Shown: positions 16,722-25,897, counted from the stretch's first letter. The stretch is 64,000 nt of DNA from Chitinophaga skermanii (GCF_003259335.1 NZ_QLLL01000005.1:186001-250000), one strand, 5' to 3'. The notes: a model not told the origin generated them from the letters alone. Made by a program: numbers and translations.

Positions 16722-17489
16722 ATGATAGAATGTTTGTTTATGGCCAAAATCAAGCTCTCGCAGATCGATACCAAAGCACCGAAAGAGTTGAAGAAAGAGG
16801 AAGTGAAATTGCAAACGGAAGCTATTTTAAAAGAATTAGATGAACTCCAAAACCTCTTGTACGCCGCGCACACACACGCCGTACTGGTGGTCATTCAAGG
16901 GATGGATGCCAGCGGGAAAGATGGCGCTATTCGCGATGTGTTCAGTTCATTAAACCCACAAGGCGTAGATGTTTATTCCTTTAAAGTACCTACAAAGGAA
17001 GAATTCGACCACGATTTTTTATGGCGTGTACACAAACAAGCACCGGCTAAAGGCATGATCCAAATATTCAACCGCTCGCATTATGAAGATGTGCTGCAAT
17101 TGGATCATCCTTCCGATAAAATTATGAAGAAACGCTACGAAGCCATCAATTGTTTCGAGCAACTATTAATCGATCACAACAACACGCTTATCCTAAAATT
17201 CTATTTACACGTTTCCCACGAAGAACAACAAAAACGCCTACAAGAAAGGGTGAGCAATCCCGAGAAGATGTGGAAATACAACGAAGAAGATTTCGGGAAA
17301 TCAGAAAAATTCAAACAATTCCAAGACTTATACGAAGCAGCGTTCGAGCAATGCAGCGAAGTACCATGGACAATTGTACCTACCGATAACAACTGGTACA
17401 AAGTGCACATCATCGCCAAAACCTTGCGGGATGCACTAAAGGATTTAAAGATGAAATACCCCGTACTCAAACAAACGGGCGAAAAATAA
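16722..17489 (+). CDS. Polyphosphate kinase 2 family protein
   Basis: PPK2 enzymes transfer phosphate between polyphosphate and nucleotides. Clear motifs are Walker A GMDASGKDG (about 54-62 counted from the ATG at 16740), Walker B NRSHYEDVL and a basic KRYEAIN lid segment. The ATG at 16740 (MAKIKLSQ) is a likelier start than 16722 (MIECLF), which adds six atypical residues. At roughly 250 residues it is a single-domain enzyme. Whether it prefers ADP, AMP or both is not decided. The neighbouring genes give no functional link. Confidence 0.9.
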   Translation: MIECLFMAKIKLSQIDTKAPKELKKEEVKLQTEAILKELDELQNLLYAAHTHAVLVVIQGMDASGKDGAIRDVFSSLNPQGVDVYSFKVPTKEEFDHDFLWRVHKQAPAKGMIQIFNRSHYEDVLQLDHPSDKIMKKRYEAINCFEQLLIDHNNTLILKFYLHVSHEEQQKRLQERVSNPEKMWKYNEEDFGKSEKFKQFQDLYEAAFEQCSEVPWTIVPTDNNWYKVHIIAKTLRDALKDLKMKYPVLKQTGEK

Positions 17490-17567
17490 TGTTTGCATAT
17501 TGTATGATTGTTTTTAATATCGCACTTTATATGAATCCCTTCTTTCTTAACCAGTAAAAAATTGAGT

Positions 17568-17948
17568 ATGTCTTTTATCAAAGAATTTAAAGAGTTTGCA
17601 ATGAAAGGAAGCGTCATCGACCTCGCTGTGGGTGTGGTTATCGGTGCTGCTTTCGGTAAAATCGTTAATTCCCTTGTAGATAATATCATTATGCCGATCG
17701 TTGGTGCATTGATAAAAGGAGTTGACTTTAAAGAGTTCTCTATTAAAGTAGGTGCAGCCGAGATTAAGTACGGCATGTTTATCCAAGCAACGATCGAATT
17801 TATCATCATCGCATTCGCTATATTCCTCGTGATTAAAACGATCAACAGGTTTAAGAAAAAAGAGGAAGCAGCGCCTGCAGCACCTCCAGCTCCTACAACT
17901 GAAGAAAAGTTATTAATGGAAATCCGCGATGCTATCAAAGCAAAATAA
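17568..17948 (+). CDS. mscL: Large-conductance mechanosensitive channel
   Basis: This 126-residue protein matches MscL, a homopentameric pore that opens on hypo-osmotic membrane tension. The N-terminal [20 protein letters not shown] and first helix [16 protein letters not shown] are highly conserved; the second helix is [19 protein letters not shown] Pro/Ala linker and the helix [12 protein letters not shown] close the protein. The ATG at 17568 is chosen over an in-frame TTG six bases upstream. A second, MscS-type channel lies at 24582-25637. Confidence 0.96.
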   Translation: MSFIKEFKEFAMKGSVIDLAVGVVIGAAFGKIVNSLVDNIIMPIVGALIKGVDFKEFSIKVGAAEIKYGMFIQATIEFIIIAFAIFLVIKTINRFKKKEEAAPAAPPAPTTEEKLLMEIRDAIKAK

Positions 17949-18016
17949 TCGTAAGGAATCCTATTTGCATCCTTTCGCAATAACACGCCAGTATAAATAG
18001 AAAACACTTATTACAC

Positions 18017-18958
18017 ATGAAGAAAATTTGTTTGCTTCTAGCAAGCTTCCTTTTCTCCGTGATGCTTGTGCATGCACAAGATCAAACTTTTAAAAAGTAT
18101 AGGGAAGAGGTAGCCGGTAAGTTAAAAACGAACGACAAAGACACGACCAACCGCCTTTGGAAGAAAGGAGGCACTTTTTCACTTACCGTAAACCAAGGTT
18201 CGTTAACGAACTGGGCTGCGGGTGGTGATAAATTCTCGCTGTCGATAGCCAGTGCTTTTACCGGTTTTTATAACTATAAAGAAGGTAGAAGAAGGTGGGA
18301 CAATACCTTGGACCTCGCTTTTGGCTATGTAAATACCACCAGCTTGGGTTCTCGTAAAAGCGACGATCGTATCGATTTCACCAGTAAATACGGTTATGAA
18401 ATAGCTAAAAGCTTGTACGTAAGCGGTTTAGTAAACCTCCGTACGCAATTTGCGAATGGTTACTTGTATACCGATACCAGCAAAACCTTTGTTTCACGCT
18501 TTTTCTCGCCCGCGTACGTGATTGCTTCCCCGGGTTTGGATTACATCCCGAATAACGAGCTATCCATTTTTGTATCGCCCATTACAGCCCGCTGGGTAAT
18601 TGTGATGGACGATAGTTTAAGCCGCGTGGGATCATACGGCGTAGATTCGGGCAAACATGTACAAACCGAATATGGTGCTTACTTAACGGCTACTTGGAAT
18701 AAGAAGATTACCAGCAACATCGTGTACAAAACAAGGTTAGATCTCTTCTCCAATTATAAACACAATCCTAAAAACATCGACCTTTTCTGGACAAACATCA
18801 TTACCATGAAAATCAACAAGTACTTGTCGGCCAACGTGTCGCTAGATATGATTTATGATGATGATATTAAAGTGTTCGAAAACAAGGAAACCGGCGTACT
18901 GGGGCCAAGGCTCCAGGTCAAGCAGGTAATCGGGGTCGGGTTAACGGCCGTCTTCTAA
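18017..18958 (+). CDS. DUF3078 outer-membrane protein
   Basis: This 313-residue exported protein has a signal peptide ending near AHAQ (residues 18-21) and the DUF3078 signature W-x3-G-x-FSLTVNQGSLTNWAAGG at about residues 48-70. The remainder alternates short amphipathic strands and ends in a hydrophobic residue (F), as expected for an outer-membrane beta-barrel. The family is confined largely to Bacteroidota and has no established function. It has a strong terminator and no obvious operon partner. Confidence 0.85.
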   Translation: MKKICLLLASFLFSVMLVHAQDQTFKKYREEVAGKLKTNDKDTTNRLWKKGGTFSLTVNQGSLTNWAAGGDKFSLSIASAFTGFYNYKEGRRRWDNTLDLAFGYVNTTSLGSRKSDDRIDFTSKYGYEIAKSLYVSGLVNLRTQFANGYLYTDTSKTFVSRFFSPAYVIASPGLDYIPNNELSIFVSPITARWVIVMDDSLSRVGSYGVDSGKHVQTEYGAYLTATWNKKITSNIVYKTRLDLFSNYKHNPKNIDLFWTNIITMKINKYLSANVSLDMIYDDDIKVFENKETGVLGPRLQVKQVIGVGLTAVF

Positions 18959-18983
18959 TTTGATTAATTTTCTTATTTTTGAT

Positions 18984-19014
18984 AAGCCTGTTGCATTGGC
19001 AGCAGGCTTTTTTT
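18984..19014 (+). terminator. Terminator of the DUF3078 gene
   Basis: AAGCCTGTTGC pairs with GCAGCAGGCTT around ATTG, followed by T7. Confidence 0.88.
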
Positions 19015-19048
19015 ATCTACTCAGAACACCGCAATACGCTTCCGCATA

Positions 19049-19837
19049 ATGGCAGATCAAGAAATATATAAAATTAAGTTACCGCAATTCGAAGGTCCTT
19101 TCGATCTGTTGTTGTTTTTTATTGAAAGGGATGAATTAGACATCTATAACATTCCTATCAACAACATTACGAAAGACTTCCTGGCGTACATTCACCAAAT
19201 GGAGCAACTCAACATCGAGTTGGCCAGCGAATTCATTTTGTTCGTATCTACTTTGATGCGTATCAAAGCGAAGATGCTGATTCCTAGAAAGGAGCTCGAC
19301 GAGCAGGGTAACGAAATTGATCCGCGTTTGGAATTGGTAGATAAAATCTTAGAATACAAACGCTACAAAGCTGCCGCCGTAGAACTGGCCGAAAAAGAAG
19401 CCGAAAGAATGCTGCAATTGAAACGGGGTAATATTGCCAAGGAATTGGCTGCCATTGGTGAAATTACCAGCGAAGGCACCGAAGTACAAACATTAACGCT
19501 TTTCAAACTAACGAAAACCTTCGAGAAGGTAATGCAGCGAGTGAAAGAGCGTAACGATAAACCGCAACACGTGGTGTATAAATACGATTATACCATGGAA
19601 GGCAGTCGCCAGTACATGATCGAACTAGCTTATACCGAGCGCACAATGGCGTTCGAAAAGATTTTCGATCATTGTAGAGACCGTGTGCACGCGATTTTCC
19701 TCTTCCTTGGGATGTTGGAACTCGTTCAAGCAAAATACTTGAGCATTATGGTAGGCGAGGGACGGAATAACTTTATAATTGAATATATCGACGAAGAAAA
19801 TAGACCGGAGGGAGAACCCGTTGTATTCGATGAGTGA
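19049..19837 (+). CDS. scpA: Segregation and condensation protein A
   Basis: ScpA is the kleisin subunit that bridges SMC heads in chromosome segregation. The N-terminal LPQFEGPFDLLLFFIERDELDIYNIPI is typical of the family (first 20 residues shown in part by FEGPFDLLL), followed by a helical region ASEFILFVSTLMRIKAKMLIP. The C-terminal winged-helix part is present (FLFLGMLELVQ). At 262 residues the length is normal. It overlaps the start of the AraC-type gene by 8 bp, so the two are translationally linked. scpB is not in the window. Confidence 0.93.
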   Translation: MADQEIYKIKLPQFEGPFDLLLFFIERDELDIYNIPINNITKDFLAYIHQMEQLNIELASEFILFVSTLMRIKAKMLIPRKELDEQGNEIDPRLELVDKILEYKRYKAAAVELAEKEAERMLQLKRGNIAKELAAIGEITSEGTEVQTLTLFKLTKTFEKVMQRVKERNDKPQHVVYKYDYTMEGSRQYMIELAYTERTMAFEKIFDHCRDRVHAIFLFLGMLELVQAKYLSIMVGEGRNNFIIEYIDEENRPEGEPVVFDE

Positions 19838-20735
19838 TAAAAAGAACAAAATAGAAGTAATAAAATTGCCCGACTATGGGCAAGCGCCGGGCCCGGCATT
19901 TACCGTAAACTCTTTATGCGGTTTGGGTCCGACCTTCTTTGAGCATAATAAAAACCCGCACCGCCATAATTTCTATTCCATTTACTGGATCAAAAAAGGC
20001 AAGCTAACCCATACAATTGATACCATTACCCACGAAGTAAGCGAGAATACTTTATTCTTCGTAGCACCGGGGCAGGTACACCAATTGGAGTTCAGCGAGA
20101 AAGTGGATGGTTATATGATTGCCTTCCACGAAGGATTTATGTGCTTAGCACCGAGAACGGAAGCAGAAACGGAATCGGGCTTATTCTTCAATGGTAATTT
20201 CAGTTCTGTAATTACCTTGGAAAAAGGGCAGGAACGGGATTTTGAATGGCTGGTACTGGCCATGATGCGTGAGCTGGAAGAAAGGAAGAATGGGTATGAA
20301 GATGCCTTTCATGGCCTTTTACATTACTTTTTAGTAATGGCCGCTCGCCTCCGGGAAGACCAGGTAATGTTAACACCGGGCTATAACAAGCAGCATAATT
20401 CCAATGTATTCATGCAATTCAGGGCCTTAATCGAGAAGAAATACGTGGAATTGAAGAATGTATCCGATTATGCCGATTTGCTCCATATTAAGCCTGTATT
20501 GCTGAACGAGATTAGTAAGCAATTATCGGGCATTACAGCAGGCGAACATATCCGTAACAGGATTATCCTGGAGGCACAACGCCTATTATATAATACAGAT
20601 ATGACGGCCAAAGAAATTGCCTATTCCTTGGGATTCGAGGACCCGCATTATTTCAGTCGTTTCTTTAAGAAATACACGAACCAAACGCCGCTAGAATTTA
20701 AAGAAATAGCGAGAGCGAACGGGGCGCTTTTATAA
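19830..20735 (+). CDS. AraC-family transcriptional regulator
   Basis: This 301-residue regulator has an N-terminal cupin sensor (NPHRHNFYSIYWIKKG near residue 42, and the APGQVHQLEF strand pair) and a C-terminal double helix-turn-helix ending in FEDPHYFSRFFKKYTNQTPLEF. The ATG at 19830 overlaps the scpA stop and replaces a longer frame that begins inside scpA. It stands directly upstream of the pirin-YceI-nitroreductase-OsmC-pirin cluster. It is therefore a candidate regulator of that cluster, perhaps via the AGTACACC elements at 20799 and 23633 (inference). Confidence 0.9.
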   Translation: MSDKKNKIEVIKLPDYGQAPGPAFTVNSLCGLGPTFFEHNKNPHRHNFYSIYWIKKGKLTHTIDTITHEVSENTLFFVAPGQVHQLEFSEKVDGYMIAFHEGFMCLAPRTEAETESGLFFNGNFSSVITLEKGQERDFEWLVLAMMRELEERKNGYEDAFHGLLHYFLVMAARLREDQVMLTPGYNKQHNSNVFMQFRALIEKKYVELKNVSDYADLLHIKPVLLNEISKQLSGITAGEHIRNRIILEAQRLLYNTDMTAKEIAYSLGFEDPHYFSRFFKKYTNQTPLEFKEIARANGALL

Positions 20736-20744
20736 AATATATTG

Positions 20745-20770
20745 AAAACCAGCTTTTTAGCTGGTTTTTT
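20745..20770 (+). terminator. Terminator of scpA and the AraC-type gene
   Basis: AAAACCAGCT pairs with AGCTGGTTTT around TTTT, followed by more T. Confidence 0.85.
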
Positions 20771-20798
20771 CTTTCCCTCTACTTCCCACCCAGAAAAA

Positions 20799-20817
20799 AG
20801 TACACCATTTAGGGTGA
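20799..20817 (+). promoter_or_regulatory. Putative operator upstream of the first pirin gene
   Basis: AGTACACC at 20799-20806 is followed by ATTTAGGGTG. The octamer ends 19 bp before the -33 element of the pirin promoter. The same octamer occurs at the same distance from the second pirin promoter (23633-23640). The inverted word CACCCTAAA is also shared. Confidence 0.5.
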
Positions 20818-20825
20818 TTTGTCCA

Positions 20826-20856
20826 TTTCGTATAGATGTTATAACATGTACTTTTG
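20826..20856 (+). promoter_or_regulatory. Promoter of the first pirin gene
   Basis: TTTC at 20826-20829 and TACTTTTG at 20849-20856, 19 bp apart, fit the Bacteroidota promoter with one mismatch in the -33 element. They lie 26 bp before the chosen ATG at 20882. Confidence 0.6.
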
Positions 20857-20881
20857 TATTGTCAATTTGAAACACACGAAT

Positions 20882-21757
20882 ATGGCAAACACAAAACACA
20901 TACAACACATTTACGAAGGGGCTAAGCCACACATGGTGGGCGATGGTTTCCGGGTAAGTAATTTGTTTCCAAGCGGTAACCGTATTGGGGCGCAAATGAA
21001 CCCATTCTTTTTATTAGACTACGCGGCTCCTGCATATTTTCCGCCTACAACAAGACCAAGAGGCGTAGAAGAGCACCCGCACCGTGGATTTGAAACCGTA
21101 ACAATTGCCTATGAAGGCGCATTGGAGCACAGGGATTCTGCCGGTAATAAAGGCAAATTGTTGCCAGGTGATGTACAATGGATGACGGCTGCTTCGGGCA
21201 TATTGCACGAAGAAAAGCACGAAACGGAATTCAGCAAACGGGGTGGTAAAATGGAGATGGCACAGTTGTGGGTGAATTTGCCGGCTGCTGCTAAATCGGC
21301 TGCACCGGGGTACCAAAACTTAACAAAAGAAACGATCCCTGTTCAACAAATAGACGATAACGGTTCTTACATCCGCGTGATCGCCGGTGAACAAAACGGC
21401 GTAAAAGGTGCCGCTAAAACGTTCACACCTATTCATGTATACGACCTTCAGTTAAAGGCCGGTAGCGAGGTGAACATTTCCTTACCCGAACATTTTAATA
21501 CCGGGTTGGTTGTTCTAAAAGGTGCGGTGAATTTCAACCATACCCACGATGCGAAAGGCACGCAAATAGCGGTGTTCGAAAAAGAAGGTGAAAACATCTT
21601 CATCAAAGCCAAAGAAGACGCGTCGATTCTCGTTCTCAGCGGCGAACCAATTAACGAGCCCGTTGTTGCATATGGACCGTTTGTAATGAACACGGAAGAA
21701 GAAATCGTGCAAGCGATTAACGACTTCAACGAAGGTAAAATGGGCGTACTCGCCTAA
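20882..21757 (+). CDS. Pirin family protein (first copy)
   Basis: This 291-residue bicupin has the pirin metal-site motifs EHPHRGFETVT (about residues 61-71) and GILHEEKHE (about 104-112), with two His in the first and His/Glu in the second. Bacterial pirins are iron cupins, some with quercetin dioxygenase activity, often linked to redox stress. The ATG at 20882 is preferred because the promoter -7 element at 20849-20856 lies inside the longer open frame that begins at 20819. It leads a same-strand run with YceI and the nitroreductase. Confidence 0.93.
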   Translation: MANTKHIQHIYEGAKPHMVGDGFRVSNLFPSGNRIGAQMNPFFLLDYAAPAYFPPTTRPRGVEEHPHRGFETVTIAYEGALEHRDSAGNKGKLLPGDVQWMTAASGILHEEKHETEFSKRGGKMEMAQLWVNLPAAAKSAAPGYQNLTKETIPVQQIDDNGSYIRVIAGEQNGVKGAAKTFTPIHVYDLQLKAGSEVNISLPEHFNTGLVVLKGAVNFNHTHDAKGTQIAVFEKEGENIFIKAKEDASILVLSGEPINEPVVAYGPFVMNTEEEIVQAINDFNEGKMGVLA

Positions 21758-21810
21758 TAACATAAAGAATTCATAAAACATTAACACAAATACATTTAAA
21801 TCTTAAACAC

Positions 21811-22338
21811 ATGGCAACCTGGAAAATTGACGTAGCACACAGCGAAATCCAATTCAAAATCAGACACTTAATGATTACGAACGTAACGGGTTCTTTTACC
21901 CAGTTCGATGCAACATTGGACGCTACGAAAGAAGACTTCACCGATGGTAAAATCTCTTTCACTGCCGACGTAAACAGTATTACAACCAACAACGAACAAC
22001 GTGACGGTCACTTGAAAAGCGATGATTTCTTCTCAGCAGAGAAATACCCGCAGATTTCGTTTGCATCAACAGCGATCAAACACAAAGGTGGCGACGACTA
22101 TATTTTGGAAGGTGAATTAACCATCCGCGATCAAAAGCATCCTATTTCATTAGACGTAGAATTTGGTGGTATCCAAGTAGATCCATGGGGTCAAACCAAA
22201 GCTGGATTTGAATTGAAAGGTAAAATCTCTCGTAAAGAATTCGGTTTAACATGGAGCGCTACAACAGAAGCCGGTGGTGTAGTTGTAGGCGACGACGTGA
22301 AATTGCAATTGAACGTGCAAATGATTAAACAAGCATAA
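21811..22338 (+). CDS. YceI-family lipid-binding protein
   Basis: This 175-residue protein matches YceI: the opening WKIDVAHSEIQFKIRHLM, then GSFTQFDATL, the central DGHLKSDDFFSAEKYP, and the closing ISRKEFGLTW. YceI proteins form a lipocalin-like barrel that binds polyisoprenoids, often exported. This copy lacks a signal peptide, so it is probably cytoplasmic. It lies 53 bp after the pirin gene and 32 bp before the nitroreductase gene, with no terminator between, so cotranscription is likely. Confidence 0.93.
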   Translation: MATWKIDVAHSEIQFKIRHLMITNVTGSFTQFDATLDATKEDFTDGKISFTADVNSITTNNEQRDGHLKSDDFFSAEKYPQISFASTAIKHKGGDDYILEGELTIRDQKHPISLDVEFGGIQVDPWGQTKAGFELKGKISRKEFGLTWSATTEAGGVVVGDDVKLQLNVQMIKQA

Positions 22339-22370
22339 TTAAGAGAAAGCGAATTAGAGGAGAATAGTAT

Positions 22371-23012
22371 ATGAGTAATAATATCCTGGATCAACTAACG
22401 TGGCGTTACGCTACTAAAAAGTTTGACAGCGAGAGAAAGATTGACGAAGCTCAACTTGACAGAATATTGAAGGCGACGAATTTATCAGCTTCATCATATG
22501 GTTTACAGCCATACAAAGTGTTGGTGATTCAGGATCCAGCAATAAGAGAGCAATTGAAAGCCGTATCATGGAACCAATCGCAGATTACAGATGCATCGCA
22601 TTTGATTGTGTTTGCACGAGTTGATGATTTGAATGATTCGCATGTGGATGCATTCGTGCATAACATTGCAGTAACACGTGGTGTACCGGAATCGGCATTG
22701 GAACAATATGCAGGCTTAATGAAGGGGAAAGTAGGACATCTAAATGCAACGGAAGGCGCAACGGCAGAATGGACTGGCAAACAGGCTTACTTAGCATTGG
22801 GTACTTTATTGACAGCAAGCGCGGTAGAAGGAATTGATGCGTGCCCGATGGAAGGATTTGATCCGGCGCAATATGATGAAATACTTGGATTAAAAGATAA
22901 AAATCTGCGTACTGTGGTGATTGCAGCTGTAGGTTACAGGGCAGCAGACGATGCTTTCCAGCATATGAAGAAAGTACGCAAACCATTGGAAGAATTTATT
23001 GAATTTGTGTAG
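22371..23012 (+). CDS. NAD(P)H-dependent nitroreductase-family oxidoreductase
   Basis: This 213-residue flavoprotein matches the NfsB-like branch of the nitroreductase family, which reduces nitroaromatics and quinones with FMN. Characteristic parts are the opening LTWRYATKKFD, the SSYGLQPYKVLVI active-site region and the C-terminal VAIGYRAADD-type motif (here AAVGYRAADDAF). It sits in the pirin-YceI run and is followed by a strong terminator, so it closes that operon. Confidence 0.92.
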   Translation: MSNNILDQLTWRYATKKFDSERKIDEAQLDRILKATNLSASSYGLQPYKVLVIQDPAIREQLKAVSWNQSQITDASHLIVFARVDDLNDSHVDAFVHNIAVTRGVPESALEQYAGLMKGKVGHLNATEGATAEWTGKQAYLALGTLLTASAVEGIDACPMEGFDPAQYDEILGLKDKNLRTVVIAAVGYRAADDAFQHMKKVRKPLEEFIEFV

Positions 23013-23033
23013 CCGTACAGTGGTTTTAAGGTT

Positions 23034-23067
23034 TAAGCCCCGCTCGTTATGAGCGGGGCTTTTTTTC
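23034..23067 (+). terminator. Terminator of the pirin-YceI-nitroreductase run
   Basis: AAGCCCCGCTC pairs perfectly with GAGCGGGGCTT around GTTAT, followed by T5. Confidence 0.92.
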
Positions 23068-23139
23068 GTGGTGATTTCAGCGTATCTTCAACAATACGTT
23101 TTAGCATACATTATCATTCATTATATAAAAATTTTCACC

Positions 23140-23550
23140 ATGAAAAGAACTGCTTCTGCAAACTGGAAAGGTACCGGTAAAGAAGGTAAAGGCACTGTTA
23201 GCACGCAATCTGGCGTATTAAACGATACGCAATATTCATTTAGCAGTCGCTTCGAAGAAGGTATCGGTACCAACCCCGAAGAGCTGGTAGGCGCAGCGCA
23301 CGCGGGTTGTTTTACGATGAAGCTTAGCTTCGTAATTTCCGGTGCAGGTTTCACCCCAACTAATATCGACACAAAAGCTACCGTTACTTTCGAAAATGGC
23401 GCCATCCCTAATGTGCACCTCGATGTAACAGCTAGCGTACCGGGTTTATCGGCTGAACAATTCGCTGAAATGGCTGCAGATGCAAAAGCAAATTGCCCGA
23501 TTTCAAAATTGTTGAATACGGATATTACTATGGAAGCTAAACTCGTATAA
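23140..23550 (+). CDS. OsmC-family peroxiredoxin
   Basis: This 136-residue protein matches OsmC, a thiol peroxidase for organic hydroperoxides. The two catalytic cysteines are in HAGCFTMKL (near residue 60) and ANCPISKLL (near 120). The start is the ATG at 23140; the frame is open further upstream but has only non-conserved residues. It has its own terminator and lies between the two pirin units, which supports a stress-defence cluster. Confidence 0.94.
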   Translation: MKRTASANWKGTGKEGKGTVSTQSGVLNDTQYSFSSRFEEGIGTNPEELVGAAHAGCFTMKLSFVISGAGFTPTNIDTKATVTFENGAIPNVHLDVTASVPGLSAEQFAEMAADAKANCPISKLLNTDITMEAKLV

Positions 23551-23570
23551 GCTTCGTTTTTATATTCTTC

Positions 23571-23610
23571 TGAAAAGGTCTTCCAGCTTATGTTTGGAAG
23601 ACCTTTTCTG
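23571..23610 (+). terminator. Terminator of the OsmC gene
   Basis: AGAAAAGGTCTTCCA-type stem: GAAAAGGTCTTCCA pairs with TGGAAGACCTTTTC around a nine-base loop. Confidence 0.85.
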
Positions 23611-23632
23611 CTTTCAATTCAATTCAAAAAAT

Positions 23633-23690
23633 AGTACACCCTAAACAAAAAAATCTCCATTGCTTACCTGTGGTTATTATGTGAAATTTG
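23633..23690 (+). promoter_or_regulatory. Operator and promoter of the second pirin gene
   Basis: AGTACACCCTAAA at 23633-23645 is followed, 19 bp after the octamer, by TTGC at 23660-23663, and 19 bp later by GAAATTTG at 23683-23690. The -7 element is degenerate. The gene has an unusually good Shine-Dalgarno site for this genome, AAGGAG at 23710-23715. Confidence 0.45.
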
Positions 23691-23722
23691 TGTTATCAAA
23701 ACAATATGAAAAGGAGAACATT

Positions 23723-24439
23723 ATGAAAAGAACAATCCACCGCGCGAATACTAGGGGCCATGCAAATCATGGTTGGTTAGTAAGCTCACACACATTCAGT
23801 TTCGCTGGGTATTACAACCCAGAACGCATACATTTCGGCGCTTTGCGCGTGCTGAACGACGATCATGTAGCTGCCGGTATGGGATTCGGTTCTCACCCTC
23901 ACGATAATATGGAAATCATCTCCATCCCGCTGGAAGGCGCGTTGGAACATAAAGACAATACCGGTCGCCACAAAATAATTAACAGCAATGATGTGCAAAT
24001 TATGAGTGCCGGTAGAGGTATCGTGCATAGCGAATACAACGCTTCTAAAACCGATCCGGTAAAGTTCTTGCAGATTTGGGTGTTCCCGAAAGTACGCGAT
24101 ATACAACCTCGCTACGATCAAAAAACATTCGATCCATCACAACGCGAAAACCAATTACAAAAAGTAGTAGCGCCTACAGAAAGCGAAAATACCTTGTTCA
24201 TTAATCAAGATGCTTGGTTCTCGTTAGGTAAATTCGACGCAGGAAAAGCAACAAATTATACAATGCAACATCCAGGAAATGGTGCTTATATTTTTGTATT
24301 GAATGGCAAGGTGGAAGTAGATGGTGAAGTGCTCGAAGCGCGCGATGCTATTGGTATTGAAGATGCTACAAGCATTGATATTAAAGCACTCGAAAATGCA
24401 GAATATTTAGTGATGGATGTACCCATGCACTTGAACTAG
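23723..24439 (+). CDS. Pirin family protein (second copy, YhhW-like)
   Basis: This 238-residue bicupin resembles the YhhW branch of pirins. Metal-site motifs are GSHPHDNMEIISIP (about residues 57-70) and GRGIVHSEYN (about 99-108). It is shorter than the first copy and clearly not a recent duplicate. The ATG at 23723 is supported by an AAGGAG site eight bases upstream. It has its own promoter with the AGTACACC element and its own terminator. Confidence 0.92.
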   Translation: MKRTIHRANTRGHANHGWLVSSHTFSFAGYYNPERIHFGALRVLNDDHVAAGMGFGSHPHDNMEIISIPLEGALEHKDNTGRHKIINSNDVQIMSAGRGIVHSEYNASKTDPVKFLQIWVFPKVRDIQPRYDQKTFDPSQRENQLQKVVAPTESENTLFINQDAWFSLGKFDAGKATNYTMQHPGNGAYIFVLNGKVEVDGEVLEARDAIGIEDATSIDIKALENAEYLVMDVPMHLN

Positions 24440-24496
24440 TTGATATGTCAATGTTTATAAAAAATCATTTTTAGTATATTCGTAAAATCAACAACC

Positions 24497-24532
24497 AAAG
24501 AGTTGCATAGTGACAAGCTGTGCAACTCTTTT
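24497..24532 (+). terminator. Terminator of the second pirin gene
   Basis: AAAGAGTTGCA pairs with TGCAACTCTTT, followed by a short T run. Confidence 0.75.
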
Positions 24533-24581
24533 GGCATTTTATGTACCATATGCATATATGCGTTTAACTAAAGGGATTATT

Positions 24582-25637
24582 ATGAACGATTATTTAGCTA
24601 GAACACTTTGGGGAAACACAGTAGAAGCCTATTGTATCGCGATCGGGATGATTGTGTTGGGACTCTTTTTCGCCTGGTTTTTCAAACGAATTTTATTAGC
24701 GCGGATGAAGAAATTCGCAGAGAAAACAGATAGTAAGATTGATGATTTTATCATCTTGCAAATTGAGCGTACGGCCATGCCTGTTTTATTTTTTGGGATA
24801 TTTTATTTCGCCCTGAAAACATTAAACCTCAGCACGAAGGTTGAAAAAACAATGTACGTAGTGGCCGTGATGTACTCGAGCTTCTTCATTATCCGCATGA
24901 TTACCTCGTTGATTAAATTCTTCTTACTACAATATTTACAACGACAAGAAGATGGAGGCGAAAAACAAAAGCAAGTGCGCGGTATTATGGTGATAGTATC
25001 GTTAGTGGTGTGGATGCTGGGGATTGTTTTTATGATGGATAACCTGGGATTTGATGTAACGGCGATTATTACCGGTTTGGGAATTGGGGGTATTGCCATT
25101 GCTTTAGCCACGCAGCATATTTTGGGTGATTTGTTTTCTTACTTCGTGATTTTATTCGATCGGCCATTCGAAATTGGTGATTTTATTATTGTCCAAGATA
25201 AGAGCGGGATTGTAGAATATGTGGGTATTAAAACCACGCGTTTACGTACACTCTCGGGCGAACAATTGGTGTGTTCAAATACCGATTTAACCAACTCAAG
25301 AATTCATAACTACAAACGGATGGAACGCCGCCGGATTGTTTTCAATTTACGCGTTACCTATAATACCCCGGCCGACAAGCTACAACGGGTTTCAAATATG
25401 ATTAAAGAAGTGATTAGCAACATCCCTGGTGCACAATTCGATCGTGCCCATTTTGCAGCCTTTGGCGATTATAGTTTGAACTTTGAAGTGGTGTATTATG
25501 TGCTAACGAATGATTATGTGAAATATATGGATATTCAACAAACTATCAACCTAGAACTCTTTAACCGCATTCAAGCTGAAGGGATTGAATTTGCATTACC
25601 TATGCAGATTTTATCGATGCAGAAAGCAAGAGCATAA
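24582..25637 (+). CDS. MscS-family mechanosensitive ion channel
   Basis: This 351-residue protein has four or five N-terminal membrane helices and the MscS pore signature: GLGIGGIAIALATQHILGDLFS (shown in part by IGGIAIALA) near residues 175-195, followed by the beta domain with FDRPFEIGDFIIV and GIVEYVGIKTTRLRTL. It releases solutes under osmotic downshock. The chosen ATG is 24582; an in-frame ATG at 24558 is possible. It has its own terminator. Confidence 0.93.
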   Translation: MNDYLARTLWGNTVEAYCIAIGMIVLGLFFAWFFKRILLARMKKFAEKTDSKIDDFIILQIERTAMPVLFFGIFYFALKTLNLSTKVEKTMYVVAVMYSSFFIIRMITSLIKFFLLQYLQRQEDGGEKQKQVRGIMVIVSLVVWMLGIVFMMDNLGFDVTAIITGLGIGGIAIALATQHILGDLFSYFVILFDRPFEIGDFIIVQDKSGIVEYVGIKTTRLRTLSGEQLVCSNTDLTNSRIHNYKRMERRRIVFNLRVTYNTPADKLQRVSNMIKEVISNIPGAQFDRAHFAAFGDYSLNFEVVYYVLTNDYVKYMDIQQTINLELFNRIQAEGIEFALPMQILSMQKARA

Positions 25638-25656
25638 TAGATTTTTCTATCATATT

Positions 25657-25693
25657 AAAAGCAGCGATTACACCAAGTTTTCGCTGCTTTTTT
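25657..25693 (+). terminator. Terminator of the MscS gene
   Basis: AAAAGCAGCGA pairs with TCGCTGCTTTT, followed by T. Confidence 0.85.
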
Positions 25694-25897
25694 GCATCTA
25701 TTTAACAGTAAAATGCCTTAACTTAGTAGCAAGGCTAGAATCTATTATTAGCATGATCTCCACCACGGAAAACATACAACATTACCACACTAAATTTGCA
25801 GCTTACCAAATCATGGTGAAGGACTTAAACGTATAGCTTGGGCTGTAACGTGATGATGGATATTGTGCGTATCGTATAACATAAAATCTTGTACATC

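Noticed and set aside
25585..25836. Open frame across the end of the MscS gene
   Set aside because: It overlaps the conserved MscS end and a strong terminator, with no domain features.
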